Made by a program: the position numbers and the translations under genes
NCBI GenBank assembly: GCA_964428355.1
Contig: CAYRYU010000001.1
Span: forward strand, 260,060-324,059
Direction of reading: 5' to 3'
DNA from: CAYRYU01 sp964428355
GTDB lineage: Bacteria; Muiribacteriota; Ozemobacteria; Ozemobacterales; Ozemobacteraceae
Length of the DNA stretch: 64,000 bases
Shown: positions 43,131 through 51,371 of the stretch, piece by piece
Layout: the number at the start of each line of letters is the position of its first letter
Position numbering within the stretch: position 1 is the first letter of the stretch
The notes under the pieces: generated by a model
The model's database searches: none
Told to the model about the DNA's origin: nothing
What the model saw: only the letters and a program-made list of their open reading frames with translations

Positions 43131-44453
43131 TCACGGGACGGCCGGATGGTCGCCCCAGATCCGGACGATCTCGACGATCGCCTGGGCGGCCTTAGCCAGG
43201 ACGTTCACCGAAAGCCACTCCTCGAGGCTGTGAACGTTCTCGGCCCCACAAAAGATGTTGGCGGCAGGCACACCCTTGAAGGTGAGCCTGGAACCATCGG
43301 TTCCTCCTCTTATGGGTTTCATCACGGGCTCGACCCCGACTTTCCTCATCGCATCCATGGCGTATTCAACGATATGGGGGTATGTGGCAAGAACGGACTT
43401 CATGTTCCGATACCCGTCCTCGACCGAAAGGTCGATTTTCACCTCGGGGAAGGCCTTCCTGGTGGTTCCGACGACTCCAGCGAGCCTGCGCTTCTTCTCT
43501 TCGAGGCCGGGCAGCTCGAAATCGCGCAGGATGAGACGAACGGTCGTGGATTCTTCGTTCCCGTTCACTTCATAGGGATGGAAGTAACCCTGACGGTCCT
43601 CTGTCCTTTCGGGCTTGATTTCTTCGGGGATCGAGGCGAGAAAGGAGGCTGCGGCATAGAGGCTGTTTACCATTATCCCCTTGGCATATCCCGGATGAGC
43701 GTTTTTCCCGGTGAATGTGACAGTCGCGGAGGCCGCATTGAAGGTCTCGTCGTTGATCTCCCCTTCCTGTTCACCGTCAACGGTGTAGGCATAGGTCCCG
43801 GCCCATGGCCCCACATCGAAACCCTCGGAACTGAGATCCACCTCCTCGTCCGGCGTGAAAGCGACCCGGACGATTCCGTGGGGGATCCCGGGATTCTTCA
43901 CCAGGAACTCCATGGCGGTCATGATTGCCGCGATTCCAGCCTTGTCATCGGCACCGAGAAGGGCGGTACCATCAGAAGTGATGATCTCCGAACCCACCGC
44001 CCTGGCGAGTCGGGGGTTCTTGCTTTCGGGGATGACGACCGAAGGGCTTCCCGGCAGCTTGACGTCGCCTCCCTTGTACAGGTGGACAACAGGTTTGACA
44101 TTCTTTCCCCGGACTGCCGAGGAGGTGTCGATATGGGCGATGAAACCCAGCGGCTGGATCTTCTTCCCCTCGGCGTTCGCGGGGAGGGTGGCATAAACGT
44201 AACACTTGTCGTCGAGGCGGACTTCGGAAAGGCCGATCTCCCGAAGCTCCCTTTCCAACATCCGGGCGAGTTCCCACTGACCCGGGCTGCTGGGAGTGGA
44301 TTTTGCCCCGTCAACCGACTGGGTGTTGACCGCGGTGTATTTGAGGAAGCGGGCTTTTACCGCGGCGCGGAAACTCTCCATGTCAGGGGAGCCGGCAGTG
44401 GCTGCCCGGGCAACCCACACGCCGGCAAGAAGAAAGAAAAGGACGTACTTCAT
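43131..44453 (-). CDS. exported peptidase T-like M20 tripeptidase
   Basis: A 440-aa protein; ATG at 44453 has GGAGG 8 nt upstream. Unlike E. coli PepT, which is cytosolic, it starts with a signal peptide (MKYVLFFLLAGVWVARA). The M20/PepT dizinc motifs are present: FIAHIDTSS (about residue 105), LGADDKAGIAAI (about 170), TPDEEVDLSSEGFDVG (about 200), YTVDGEQEGEINDETFNAAS and RGGTDGSRLTFKG, with a late His in AENVHSLEEW. It probably removes N-terminal residues from tripeptides in the periplasm. It sits 29 nt after the M3 peptidase gene. Confidence 0.9.
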   Translation of the reverse strand: MKYVLFFLLAGVWVARAATAGSPDMESFRAAVKARFLKYTAVNTQSVDGAKSTPSSPGQWELARMLERELREIGLSEVRLDDKCYVYATLPANAEGKKIQPLGFIAHIDTSSAVRGKNVKPVVHLYKGGDVKLPGSPSVVIPESKNPRLARAVGSEIITSDGTALLGADDKAGIAAIMTAMEFLVKNPGIPHGIVRVAFTPDEEVDLSSEGFDVGPWAGTYAYTVDGEQEGEINDETFNAASATVTFTGKNAHPGYAKGIMVNSLYAAASFLASIPEEIKPERTEDRQGYFHPYEVNGNEESTTVRLILRDFELPGLEEKKRRLAGVVGTTRKAFPEVKIDLSVEDGYRNMKSVLATYPHIVEYAMDAMRKVGVEPVMKPIRGGTDGSRLTFKGVPAANIFCGAENVHSLEEWLSVNVLAKAAQAIVEIVRIWGDHPAVP

Positions 44454-44482
44454 CTGAATCCCTCCGAAAGGGCGGGGGAGGA

Positions 44483-46339
44483 TCATTTCACCCCCGCCAT
44501 GAACTCGTCGAACCGGGACCGGATCATCTTGAAAACCCCCTCCAGGAGAGCGGGATCCTTGAGATCGATTCCCAGGAAATCCTTCAACAAACCGTCCGCG
44601 GGACGGTCGAAACCGGTGGCGATCATGTCGATGTATTTGGTCGTGAACCCCGCCGGATCGGCCCTGTACATCTCCAGATATTTGAGAGCAAGGGCATGGG
44701 ATATGACGTAGTTGACATAATAGGTCGGATCCGTCCAGTAATGGTGTTTTCGGATCCAGTGATACTCGAGCTCGGGATGTCGGGGAAACAGGATATCGTA
44801 GACTTTTCCGACCTCGAGGCAGGTTTTGTTGAAGCCTTTGTAATCTGCAATCTCGTCACGGGAAACACGGTCGTAACAAACCATCTCGAACTTCGCCCTC
44901 CGGGCCAGCTCCCAGAGGTACATCATCTCGTTGAGCGAATCCCAGGCCATCCCTTTTCGGGTGGCGGGATCGGAGGCGGTTTTCATCAGATGCTCTCTCA
45001 GGAGCCACTCGTTGAACATGGCGAACGACTCCGTCATGAAGGCGGGGCCATCCTCGAACAGCAGAGAGCCGCACTTCTGCTGAACGAGCTGGGACTGCAT
45101 CTCATGGCCGACTTCGTGCGCCATCGCGGAAAGATCCTTGAGATACCCCTGGTAACCGTCCATGAAATACCCGAAGTTCCCGATGCAGAAACCGCCCTGC
45201 TCCCTTTTCCGCCCCCCGACGACGTCGAGCTTTCCGTTTGCCGGGTCCAGCATCCGAGCAAGGTCGACGGAGTAGCTCGCCCCGAGCACACCCAATGATT
45301 CCCGGAGGATCCTGGTCCCGGTTGCGACCGCGAACCTTGGTACCGGGGTCCCCTTCGGGGGGATCTGCATATCCCAAAAACAGGTCTCGGGAATGGACAA
45401 TTCGACCTTGAGGGAATCCATTCTGACCTTCTGGTATGCCCGGTACAAGGGGATCGCCCCTTCAATCTGGTTGAAGAGGGAATCCATTTCGGGACGGGAC
45501 AGGTACATTTCGAAAAGCGCCTGATGGAAATATGTCTCGAACCCCCTCATCCTGGCGACACTGTTTAGGGTCCTCATTTCCTGGCGCAGGGCGAACCCCA
45601 GAAGATCGGCATCCCGTTTGAGAGTGCTGTAGTAATCGCGAAAAGCCCTCTCCCTGATCCTCCGGTCCGGGTTCATCATCAGTGCCTCGAAATCGAGGTG
45701 GACATCGTATTCCTTGCCGTCGGCACGGATCTTGGGAAAAGCCGCACGGTCGAAAACCTTCTGGAACAGGTCTGCCTGCCAGGATGTGAGATCAGGTGAA
45801 ACGGCTGACAGGACGCTCTCCTTGTCCTCGGAAAGTGTATGAGGAGCCATCCTCACGATGTCCTGGAGAAAGTACCGGAACTTTTCCAGAACCGGCTCCT
45901 GACGAATGAAATCGTCCAAAAGACGCGGGTTGAGTTTCTTCAACTCGACCCGAAGAAAGCTGGTCCTTGCCCCAATCTCGGCCTCGAGTTGTTCCTGTGC
46001 CTCGAAAGCCGCACGATCGTCCGTGTTGACTGCCTTCTTGAAAGATGCATAGGCGGAAAGCCGGTAGAGAAGGTCGGTCAGGCGGCGGTAGGCATCCATG
46101 GCCCCCAGCAGACTCCGCGCGGAAAGAGTGGTTTTCGCCCGGTACCCCTCGATCTCGTCGGCTATCTTGCGCGCCTGATCGCAGGCGTTCTTCCAGCAGC
46201 CGGCATCGGCGAACAGGTTCCTCTCCAGCTGGAAACGGTAGGCTTTCTTCTCGGGCTCCGAAAACGGCTCGAACCCCGCGGCCTGCCCTCGGATGAAGAG
46301 GGAGAACGCGATCATCAGCGTTAATCGAAATCTGGTCAT
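44483..46339 (-). CDS. exported M3-family oligoendopeptidase
   Basis: A 618-aa PepF-like zinc peptidase. GAGGT lies 8 nt before the ATG at 46339. The N-terminus MTRFRLTLMIAFSLFIRGQA is a signal peptide, unusual for this mostly cytosolic family. An alpha-helical N-terminal half follows (RRLTDLLYRLSAYASFKKAVN). The HExxH motif is in MAHEVGHEMQSQ at about 407-411, with the downstream glutamate in FMTESFAMFNEWLL. A conserved C-terminal block (YYVNYVISHALALKYLEMY) is intact. It would cut oligopeptides in the periplasm before uptake. It starts 10 nt after the transporter gene. Confidence 0.92.
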   Translation of the reverse strand: MTRFRLTLMIAFSLFIRGQAAGFEPFSEPEKKAYRFQLERNLFADAGCWKNACDQARKIADEIEGYRAKTTLSARSLLGAMDAYRRLTDLLYRLSAYASFKKAVNTDDRAAFEAQEQLEAEIGARTSFLRVELKKLNPRLLDDFIRQEPVLEKFRYFLQDIVRMAPHTLSEDKESVLSAVSPDLTSWQADLFQKVFDRAAFPKIRADGKEYDVHLDFEALMMNPDRRIRERAFRDYYSTLKRDADLLGFALRQEMRTLNSVARMRGFETYFHQALFEMYLSRPEMDSLFNQIEGAIPLYRAYQKVRMDSLKVELSIPETCFWDMQIPPKGTPVPRFAVATGTRILRESLGVLGASYSVDLARMLDPANGKLDVVGGRKREQGGFCIGNFGYFMDGYQGYLKDLSAMAHEVGHEMQSQLVQQKCGSLLFEDGPAFMTESFAMFNEWLLREHLMKTASDPATRKGMAWDSLNEMMYLWELARRAKFEMVCYDRVSRDEIADYKGFNKTCLEVGKVYDILFPRHPELEYHWIRKHHYWTDPTYYVNYVISHALALKYLEMYRADPAGFTTKYIDMIATGFDRPADGLLKDFLGIDLKDPALLEGVFKMIRSRFDEFMAGVK

Positions 46340-46348
46340 ATCCGCACC

Positions 46349-47644
46349 TCAGTTGATGCCGTGCATCCATTCCTTCAGGCGGCCACGAATGAGAAACAGG
46401 ACCAGGGCCGCAGCCAGCGTGGTTCCGATTGGAATCATGAAGAAGGTGAAATGATTCATGGAATCGAAATTCCCCGCGAAGATTCCCCCCACGAGGTTCG
46501 CGGCGAAGTTCGACAGGAACCAGGTTCCCATCATCAGCGAAGCGAACTTTGCGGGAGCAAGCTTGGAGATCATGGAAAGACCGACCGGGGAAAGGCACAG
46601 CTCCCCGATGGTATGGAAGAAATAAGTCAGAATGAGCCACAGGGCGCTTACTTTTCCCGACTGCTGGTAGACCAGATCGGCAACCATCACCACTGCAAAG
46701 CCAAGGGCGACCATGACGAGGGCGATCGCGAACTTGACGGGGGTGGAAGGTTCTTTCTTCTTTTCCGCGAGGGATTGCCAAAGGCCGGCGAACCAGGGGG
46801 CGAGGAGGAAGATGAAAAGCGGATTCACCGACTGGAAGTAGCTTGCGGGAAACTCCCAGCCCAGGAACGAGACCATCCGCTCGGTGCAACGATCCGCGAA
46901 AACGGTGAGGGAACTGCCGGCCTGTTCGAAGGTCGCCCAGAAGAATACGCTGAACCCAACCATGATGAAGATCACATACATCCGTTGCATTTCCTCGGGA
47001 GTAAGGGGTACCTCGGGAACGGATTCATCCTGCTTTTTCCTTGCCGGTTCGAGACCATGCTCCCCAAGAAGATCCTGACGCCAAAGGAAACAGAGCAGCC
47101 CGATCACCATTCCCACCCCGGCGGCGCCGAAGCCCCAGTGCCAACCGACCTTTTCCCCCAGTGCACCGCAAACGAGGGGGGCGAAAAACGCGCCAAGGTT
47201 GATCCCCATGTAGAAGATCGTGAATCCGCCGTCCCGACGAGGATCTCCGGGTTCGTAGAGTTTCCCCACGATCGTGGAAATGTTGGGCTTGAAGAGACCG
47301 TTCCCGATCACCAGCAGTGCAAGTGCGCCGAAGAAGCAGGGAAGAGGTGGAAACGCCATCAGGAAATGTCCGAGGGCCATGAGCGATCCCCCGATAACGA
47401 TTGCCCGCCTTGTCCCAAGGTACCTGTCCGCGAGGTACCCGCCTCCAAGAGCCGAGAAGTAGACCAGGCCCGTGTACCATCCATAGACCTGGCCAGAGGT
47501 TTCCAGAGAAAACCGGAGGGCCTTGATCATGTACAGGGTCAGCAGCGCCCTCATTCCGTAGAAACTGAATCTCTCCCACATTTCAACCGTGAAAAGCAGG
47601 TAAAGCCCTTTGGGGTGCTCATGGGAAATGCCCTGTTCTGCCAT
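46349..47644 (-). CDS. proton-dependent oligopeptide transporter (POT/PTR family)
   Basis: A 431-aa inner-membrane protein with about 12-14 TMs. ATG at 47644 has AGAGGAAG upstream and starts MAEQGISHEHPKGLYLLF. The proton-coupling motif ExxER is intact at residues 21-25 (EMWERFSFYG). Other PTR signatures are GGYLADRYLGTRRAIVIGG, LLVIGNGLFKPNISTIVGKLY and the FTIFYMGINLGAFFAP segment. It imports di- and tripeptides with protons. It is the first gene of the peptide-utilisation cluster, feeding products of the two exported peptidases to the cytosol. Confidence 0.94.
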   Translation of the reverse strand: MAEQGISHEHPKGLYLLFTVEMWERFSFYGMRALLTLYMIKALRFSLETSGQVYGWYTGLVYFSALGGGYLADRYLGTRRAIVIGGSLMALGHFLMAFPPLPCFFGALALLVIGNGLFKPNISTIVGKLYEPGDPRRDGGFTIFYMGINLGAFFAPLVCGALGEKVGWHWGFGAAGVGMVIGLLCFLWRQDLLGEHGLEPARKKQDESVPEVPLTPEEMQRMYVIFIMVGFSVFFWATFEQAGSSLTVFADRCTERMVSFLGWEFPASYFQSVNPLFIFLLAPWFAGLWQSLAEKKKEPSTPVKFAIALVMVALGFAVVMVADLVYQQSGKVSALWLILTYFFHTIGELCLSPVGLSMISKLAPAKFASLMMGTWFLSNFAANLVGGIFAGNFDSMNHFTFFMIPIGTTLAAALVLFLIRGRLKEWMHGIN

Positions 47645-47727
47645 CTTCCTCTGCTCCGAAAAATCCGGTCGATTCGAAGGGCCGGAAAGACCGGTAAATG
47701 AGGTCGAGTCGGTTCCGAGAGGAAGCG

Positions 47728-47757
47728 AGTATATCACACGCGGAGAAATTTCGGCAA
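47728..47757 (-). promoter_or_regulatory. candidate promoter of the peptide-utilisation operon
   Basis: On the minus strand TTGCCG (47757-47752) lies 18 nt from TATACT (47733-47728), which carries an extended TGA just upstream. The transcript would have a leader of about 75 nt. Confidence 0.6.
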
Positions 47758-47781
47758 AGCGGACGACGAAATGTACAACCC

Positions 47782-48702
47782 CTATTCAGGCCACCACAAT
47801 TCCTCCGAGCGGATGAAGCTCATCAGGAAACCGTCCCGCAACCGCAACTGGGACCGGAAGATCCGGATGGACTCCTCTTTCTTCCTGATTCCTTCGGGAG
47901 TCGGGTGGTACCTTTCCGGAACCGGAAGCCCAGGGGGATTTTCGATCCCGCACCCTGGAAGGTATCCGAAGGGCCGCGGATATTTCCGGCGGGATCCCCG
48001 GTGTACCAGGAAACACATTCGTTTCACGTGAGGCGCATTTCCGGTGTGCCCTTCCAACCCGGCAAGGCATTCGGAGATCAAGCGGGAAACCGCACGGTGA
48101 TCCTCGTTCGAGTCGAACCGGCTCGGAAAGACACATGTTTCCGGGGCCATCTCTTCCAGGATATTCGCCAGGTCCTTTTCCAAAGCCACCAGGGAATAGG
48201 GCCTCGGTGGACGCTTCTTCCCCAACCAACGGCCGATTCCGAACCTTTGCCGTGTGGCAGGACACCGGATCAACCGATCGGGATTCTTTTCCCGCAGGAT
48301 ACGCCCGAGGGATCCCCCCGGGTATGCCAGGAAAATGCAGCGTCCTTCCGGAACCCCGAGGCTTGCGAGAGCTTTCACCGATTCACCCCTCCGGATGGTC
48401 CCCAGCACCCTGAAGTCATGGCCCCGAAGGAGCGGGCCGGGTTTCCTCCTTGCCAGACGAGCCGCACGTGCAAATCTTGCCCCGTCGGTGACGAGAACAA
48501 CCGAGACCTCAGCCCCCTCCCGTATCTTGTCGGAAAGGAATCCACCAAGTCCGATGACCTCGTCATCGGGGTGTGGTGCGAACACCAGGATCCGTTCGGC
48601 ATGAGCGGAAGCCACCTGTCCGTATGGAAAAGCCGGGGAGTTAAGCAGGAAAAGCATCAGGAACGCCGGGAAAAGGCGCGAGTAATGGATTTGTCCGATC
48701 AT
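47782..48702 (-). CDS. exported PIG-L family deacetylase
   Basis: A 306-aa protein with a hydrophobic N-terminus (MIGQIHYSRLFPAFLMLFLL, cleavage near AHA). The zinc motif PHPDDE is at 43-48 (ILVFAPHPDDEVIGLGGFL), and the second histidine site is in SNEDHRAVSRLI. LmbE/PIG-L enzymes remove acetyl groups from GlcNAc-containing molecules. Export suggests action on cell-wall or surface sugars. The ATG at 48702 has no good Shine-Dalgarno. It is divergent from the small membrane-protein gene. The last third is basic and has no known domain. Confidence 0.87.
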   Translation of the reverse strand: MIGQIHYSRLFPAFLMLFLLNSPAFPYGQVASAHAERILVFAPHPDDEVIGLGGFLSDKIREGAEVSVVLVTDGARFARAARLARRKPGPLLRGHDFRVLGTIRRGESVKALASLGVPEGRCIFLAYPGGSLGRILREKNPDRLIRCPATRQRFGIGRWLGKKRPPRPYSLVALEKDLANILEEMAPETCVFPSRFDSNEDHRAVSRLISECLAGLEGHTGNAPHVKRMCFLVHRGSRRKYPRPFGYLPGCGIENPPGLPVPERYHPTPEGIRKKEESIRIFRSQLRLRDGFLMSFIRSEELWWPE

Positions 48703-48781
48703 AAGACCCAGTCATCTTGTCAGATCCCGATTGACAATTCAATAGGGAAAAAGCCTTTGGATCTCGAATCGGCAAGGGGGC

Positions 48782-48810
48782 TTTTCCAAAAAATCCATCT
48801 CTGGTATAGT
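48782..48810 (+). promoter_or_regulatory. extended -10 promoter giving a leaderless start
   Basis: TGGTATAGT (48802-48810) is an extended -10 element followed after 6 nt by the ATG at 48817. A weak -35 (TTTTCC) lies 17 nt upstream of TATAGT. Confidence 0.6.
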
Positions 48811-48816
48811 GGCCGC

Positions 48817-49158
48817 ATGGTGAAACTTTTCGCCCTGAACAGCGTATGCCTCAAGCGCCTCGTGGCGCGCAGCATTCCCTCCCAGGTCGCCTGCCGGCTC
48901 CTTGGAAACACCAACTCCCCCTGTCTCCTCGACCGGATCTGTTCGAAATCGGATTCGAAAGGGCTTTCCTTCTTCTACGGGGTGTTGGGGGGAATCCTGC
49001 TCGGCACACTGGTTTTGGGTTTCTGGCTCCTGAGAATCACAAGGCTTTCGAAGCTCCTGGGTTTGTTCGGCCGAGTGATCCTCCCCCCGTTAGCCTGGGT
49101 CATTACGACGGTCGTGGCCGGAAAGAGGTTCCTCGACTCCCTGAGGGAATCGTTCTGA
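48817..49158 (+). CDS. small membrane protein of unknown function, 113 aa
   Basis: The ATG at 48817 lies 6 nt after a -10 box, without Shine-Dalgarno; the frame is open far upstream but only this start is supported. The N-terminal half is soluble and basic with cysteines (VCLKRLVARSIPSQVACRLL, SPCLLDRICSK). Two hydrophobic segments follow (FFYGVLGGILLGTLVLGFW and VILPPLAWVITTVVAG), joined by a basic loop. No family is recognised. It precedes the amidohydrolase gene by 4 bp and is probably its operon partner. Confidence 0.65.
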   Translation: MVKLFALNSVCLKRLVARSIPSQVACRLLGNTNSPCLLDRICSKSDSKGLSFFYGVLGGILLGTLVLGFWLLRITRLSKLLGLFGRVILPPLAWVITTVVAGKRFLDSLRESF

Positions 49159-49162
49159 CCTC

Positions 49163-50692
49163 ATGTTCCCCACAGTTTTCCACAACTTTTCGGGCCGTGA
49201 TTACCCGGATTATTCGCGGAAGACCTTCGATTCCCTGGTAGTGGAGAACGGGTTCGTCGTCGACCAGGGATTCGGACTCGAAACCATCTCACGTTACGAG
49301 CACCATACGAAACTGGACCTGGGGGAGACGGTCCTGTTTCCCGCCTTCACCGATTCGCACGTCCATTTCCTTCAAACAGGCCTTACCATGATCGGATGCG
49401 ACCTTTCCGGAACGCCAAACATCGAAGCGGTTCTGGCAAGGCTCGAGAAGGCGGCCAATGATGCAGACGGCGAGTGGCTTGTCGCCTGGAATCTTGACGA
49501 GACGAACCTCGAAGAGAACCGCTTTCCGTCAATTGAAGAGCTCGACGGGGTGACCAAGGGCAAAAACCTCTGGATCCACCGGGTCGATCTCCATTCCGCC
49601 ATCCCCAATACGCGAACCATCGACTGGGCTTCGAGGTTCAAACCCGACTCCGGAGTCGAGGGGGGAAGATACCTGAAAGCCGATTACCCCGCCCTCTGGT
49701 GTGAAATCCTCGCCAAGATGCCGAAGGAATCGAGGCGCAGGGCGTTGGAATCGGCTCGCCGAGCCGCCTTGAAAAACGGGGTTACCGCCGTTCACGCCCT
49801 GGAGGGCGGTTGGGGCTCCTCCCCGGAGGATGTCGCCATGATTGGTGAGTTCCTTCGCGAACCCGGCTTCCATGGAATCGTCTATCACCAATCCGAAGAT
49901 CCCGCCCTCGCGGAGAAGATGAAATGGCCCCGGCTGGGGGGGTGTCTTCTGGTAGACGGGTCATTCGGTTCGAGGACGGCGGCCCTGACCGCCCCTTATT
50001 CCGACGATCCCGAAACATCGGGTGTCCTCTACCGTGACGCGGGAAACCTGGAGAAGCTGATCGATCTCTGTTTCGACCGGCATCTCCAGCTTGCAATGCA
50101 TGCGATCGGTGACAGGGCCATCGAGGTTCTCGTCCGGGCCCACCTGCACCAATCCCGAAAACATGGGCCGCCTCCGCTCCAACACAGGATCGAGCATTTC
50201 GAACTCCCCAGCGATCAGGCCATCCTCAACGCCCGGGAAGCCCGGCTGCTCATCTCCGTTCAGCCGGCATTCGAAGCTCTCTGGGGGGGTGGCGGTCGAA
50301 TGTACGAGCGCCGCCTGGGCCCCGAAAGGGTGAAAAAGACCAACCCCTTCCGGACCCTCCTCGACAGGGGGATCCCGATCGCGGGAGGATCGGACAGCCC
50401 GGTAACTCCGATCGACCCGATGCTTGGAATCCACGGTTTCCTGAACCACCCGACACCAGACGAGCGGATCGGCATGAATTCCGCGTTCGAAGCGTTCGTC
50501 TTCCAGCCCCACCGTTTTTCGGGAGAGTTCACCACCCGGGGCAGGTTGAAAAAGGGATACGTCGCCGATTTGAACTGTTTCGAGAAAGACCCTTTCCTTG
50601 TTCCTCCGGGCGAAATCCGGAACATCCATCCATGCCGGACTTTCATTGGAGGTTCGGAGTTCCTCCGCGAAAAGGACAAAAAGGAGCCCTGA
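49163..50692 (+). CDS. amidohydrolase (YtcJ-like, amidohydrolase 3 family)
   Basis: A 509-aa cytosolic metal hydrolase. The entrance motif is FPAFTDSHVHF. A metal-site histidine lies in LQLAMHAIGDRAIEVLV, another in LQHRIEHFELPSD, and a late aspartate in PIAGGSDSPVTPIDPMLGI. ARGRLKKGYVADL-like C-terminal strands (RGRLKKGYVADLNCFEKDP) complete the beta-sandwich. YtcJ-like enzymes hydrolyse diverse amides or imines; the substrate cannot be predicted. The start follows the small membrane-protein stop by 4 bp, and the next gene overlaps its stop by 1 nt, so all three are probably one transcript. Confidence 0.9.
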   Translation: MFPTVFHNFSGRDYPDYSRKTFDSLVVENGFVVDQGFGLETISRYEHHTKLDLGETVLFPAFTDSHVHFLQTGLTMIGCDLSGTPNIEAVLARLEKAANDADGEWLVAWNLDETNLEENRFPSIEELDGVTKGKNLWIHRVDLHSAIPNTRTIDWASRFKPDSGVEGGRYLKADYPALWCEILAKMPKESRRRALESARRAALKNGVTAVHALEGGWGSSPEDVAMIGEFLREPGFHGIVYHQSEDPALAEKMKWPRLGGCLLVDGSFGSRTAALTAPYSDDPETSGVLYRDAGNLEKLIDLCFDRHLQLAMHAIGDRAIEVLVRAHLHQSRKHGPPPLQHRIEHFELPSDQAILNAREARLLISVQPAFEALWGGGGRMYERRLGPERVKKTNPFRTLLDRGIPIAGGSDSPVTPIDPMLGIHGFLNHPTPDERIGMNSAFEAFVFQPHRFSGEFTTRGRLKKGYVADLNCFEKDPFLVPPGEIRNIHPCRTFIGGSEFLREKDKKEP

Positions 50693-51264
50693 TGAACATC
50701 AGAAGAACAATTGCCCTCTCGATCCTAGTTTTCTGCCTGGCAACTTCATCGCAGGCGCAGACCCCAATTCAGACCGAGCCCGACAACCAGGTCAAGGAGT
50801 TGATACGGATCGTCGACGGCCTTTTCACCGAATTTGAGGGACCGCGCGAGGAGTTGTTCCTCAAGAAGCTGTTCCAGCTGTTTCCCCTCAACGAGACCGC
50901 CCAGCTGGGTTTCATGGGCGACGTGGTCAACCTCAAGCAACGGCTCGGGACGCCTGTCGGCCACGAGTTCATCGGGTTCCGGAAGGTCGGTGCCAGCAAG
51001 ATGTATTACCTGCTCTATTTCTTCACCCTGCACCAGGTCATGCCCGTCGCGTGGGAATTCACCTTCTATCGGCCCAAGGCCGAAACGCCCTGGCAGATCA
51101 ATTTCATCCGGCTCCAGTCGGACGACATCTGGGAGTTCCTGACACAGACCACCCACCAGTTCGAGGCATTCAAGAACCTCGGGAAGGGGGCGATCAGGAA
51201 CCCGTCGCTGGTTTCACCCGCCCAGGCAGACCCGGGAAAGATCCCCTCGAAGAACGCGAAATAA
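50692..51264 (+). CDS. exported protein of unknown function, 190 aa
   Basis: ATG at 50692 overlaps the amidohydrolase stop (TGATG) with AAGGAG 6 nt upstream. The N-terminus MNIRRTIALSILVFCLATSS is a signal peptide cleaved after SQA. The mature protein is alpha/beta with aromatic-rich strands (MYYLLYFFTLHQVMPVAWEF, TFYRPKAETPWQINFIRL) and a polar tail rich in Pro and Lys. No family is recognised. It has no cysteine in the mature part. Its role in the amidohydrolase operon is unknown. Confidence 0.8.
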   Translation: MNIRRTIALSILVFCLATSSQAQTPIQTEPDNQVKELIRIVDGLFTEFEGPREELFLKKLFQLFPLNETAQLGFMGDVVNLKQRLGTPVGHEFIGFRKVGASKMYYLLYFFTLHQVMPVAWEFTFYRPKAETPWQINFIRLQSDDIWEFLTQTTHQFEAFKNLGKGAIRNPSLVSPAQADPGKIPSKNAK

Positions 51265-51291
51265 CGAGGAAGGGTCTTCCAGTGGCCTGAA

Positions 51292-51371
51292 GGGTCATTC
51301 CGACCGGGTCATTCCGACCGGGTCATTCCGACCGGGTCATTCCGACCGAGTCATTCCGACCGGGTCATTCC
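51292..51371 (-). repeat. 14-nt tandem array containing the stop codon of the ManC fusion gene
   Basis: On the plus strand the unit GGGTCATTCCGACC is repeated five times with one mismatch (51292-51361), plus a partial sixth (51362-51371) that includes the gene's last codons. On the coding strand each unit carries TGA. Six TGA triplets at 14-nt spacing fall in all three frames. Confidence 0.95.

Noticed and set aside
48720..48760. Leaderless promoter for the PIG-L gene (TTGAAT, 17 nt, CAAGAT)
   Set aside because: The -10 matches only three of six positions; not distinguishable from chance.
47698..48816. The long upstream extension of the small membrane-protein frame
   Set aside because: It is antisense to the PIG-L gene, lacks a ribosome site, and a promoter lies directly before the internal ATG at 48817.
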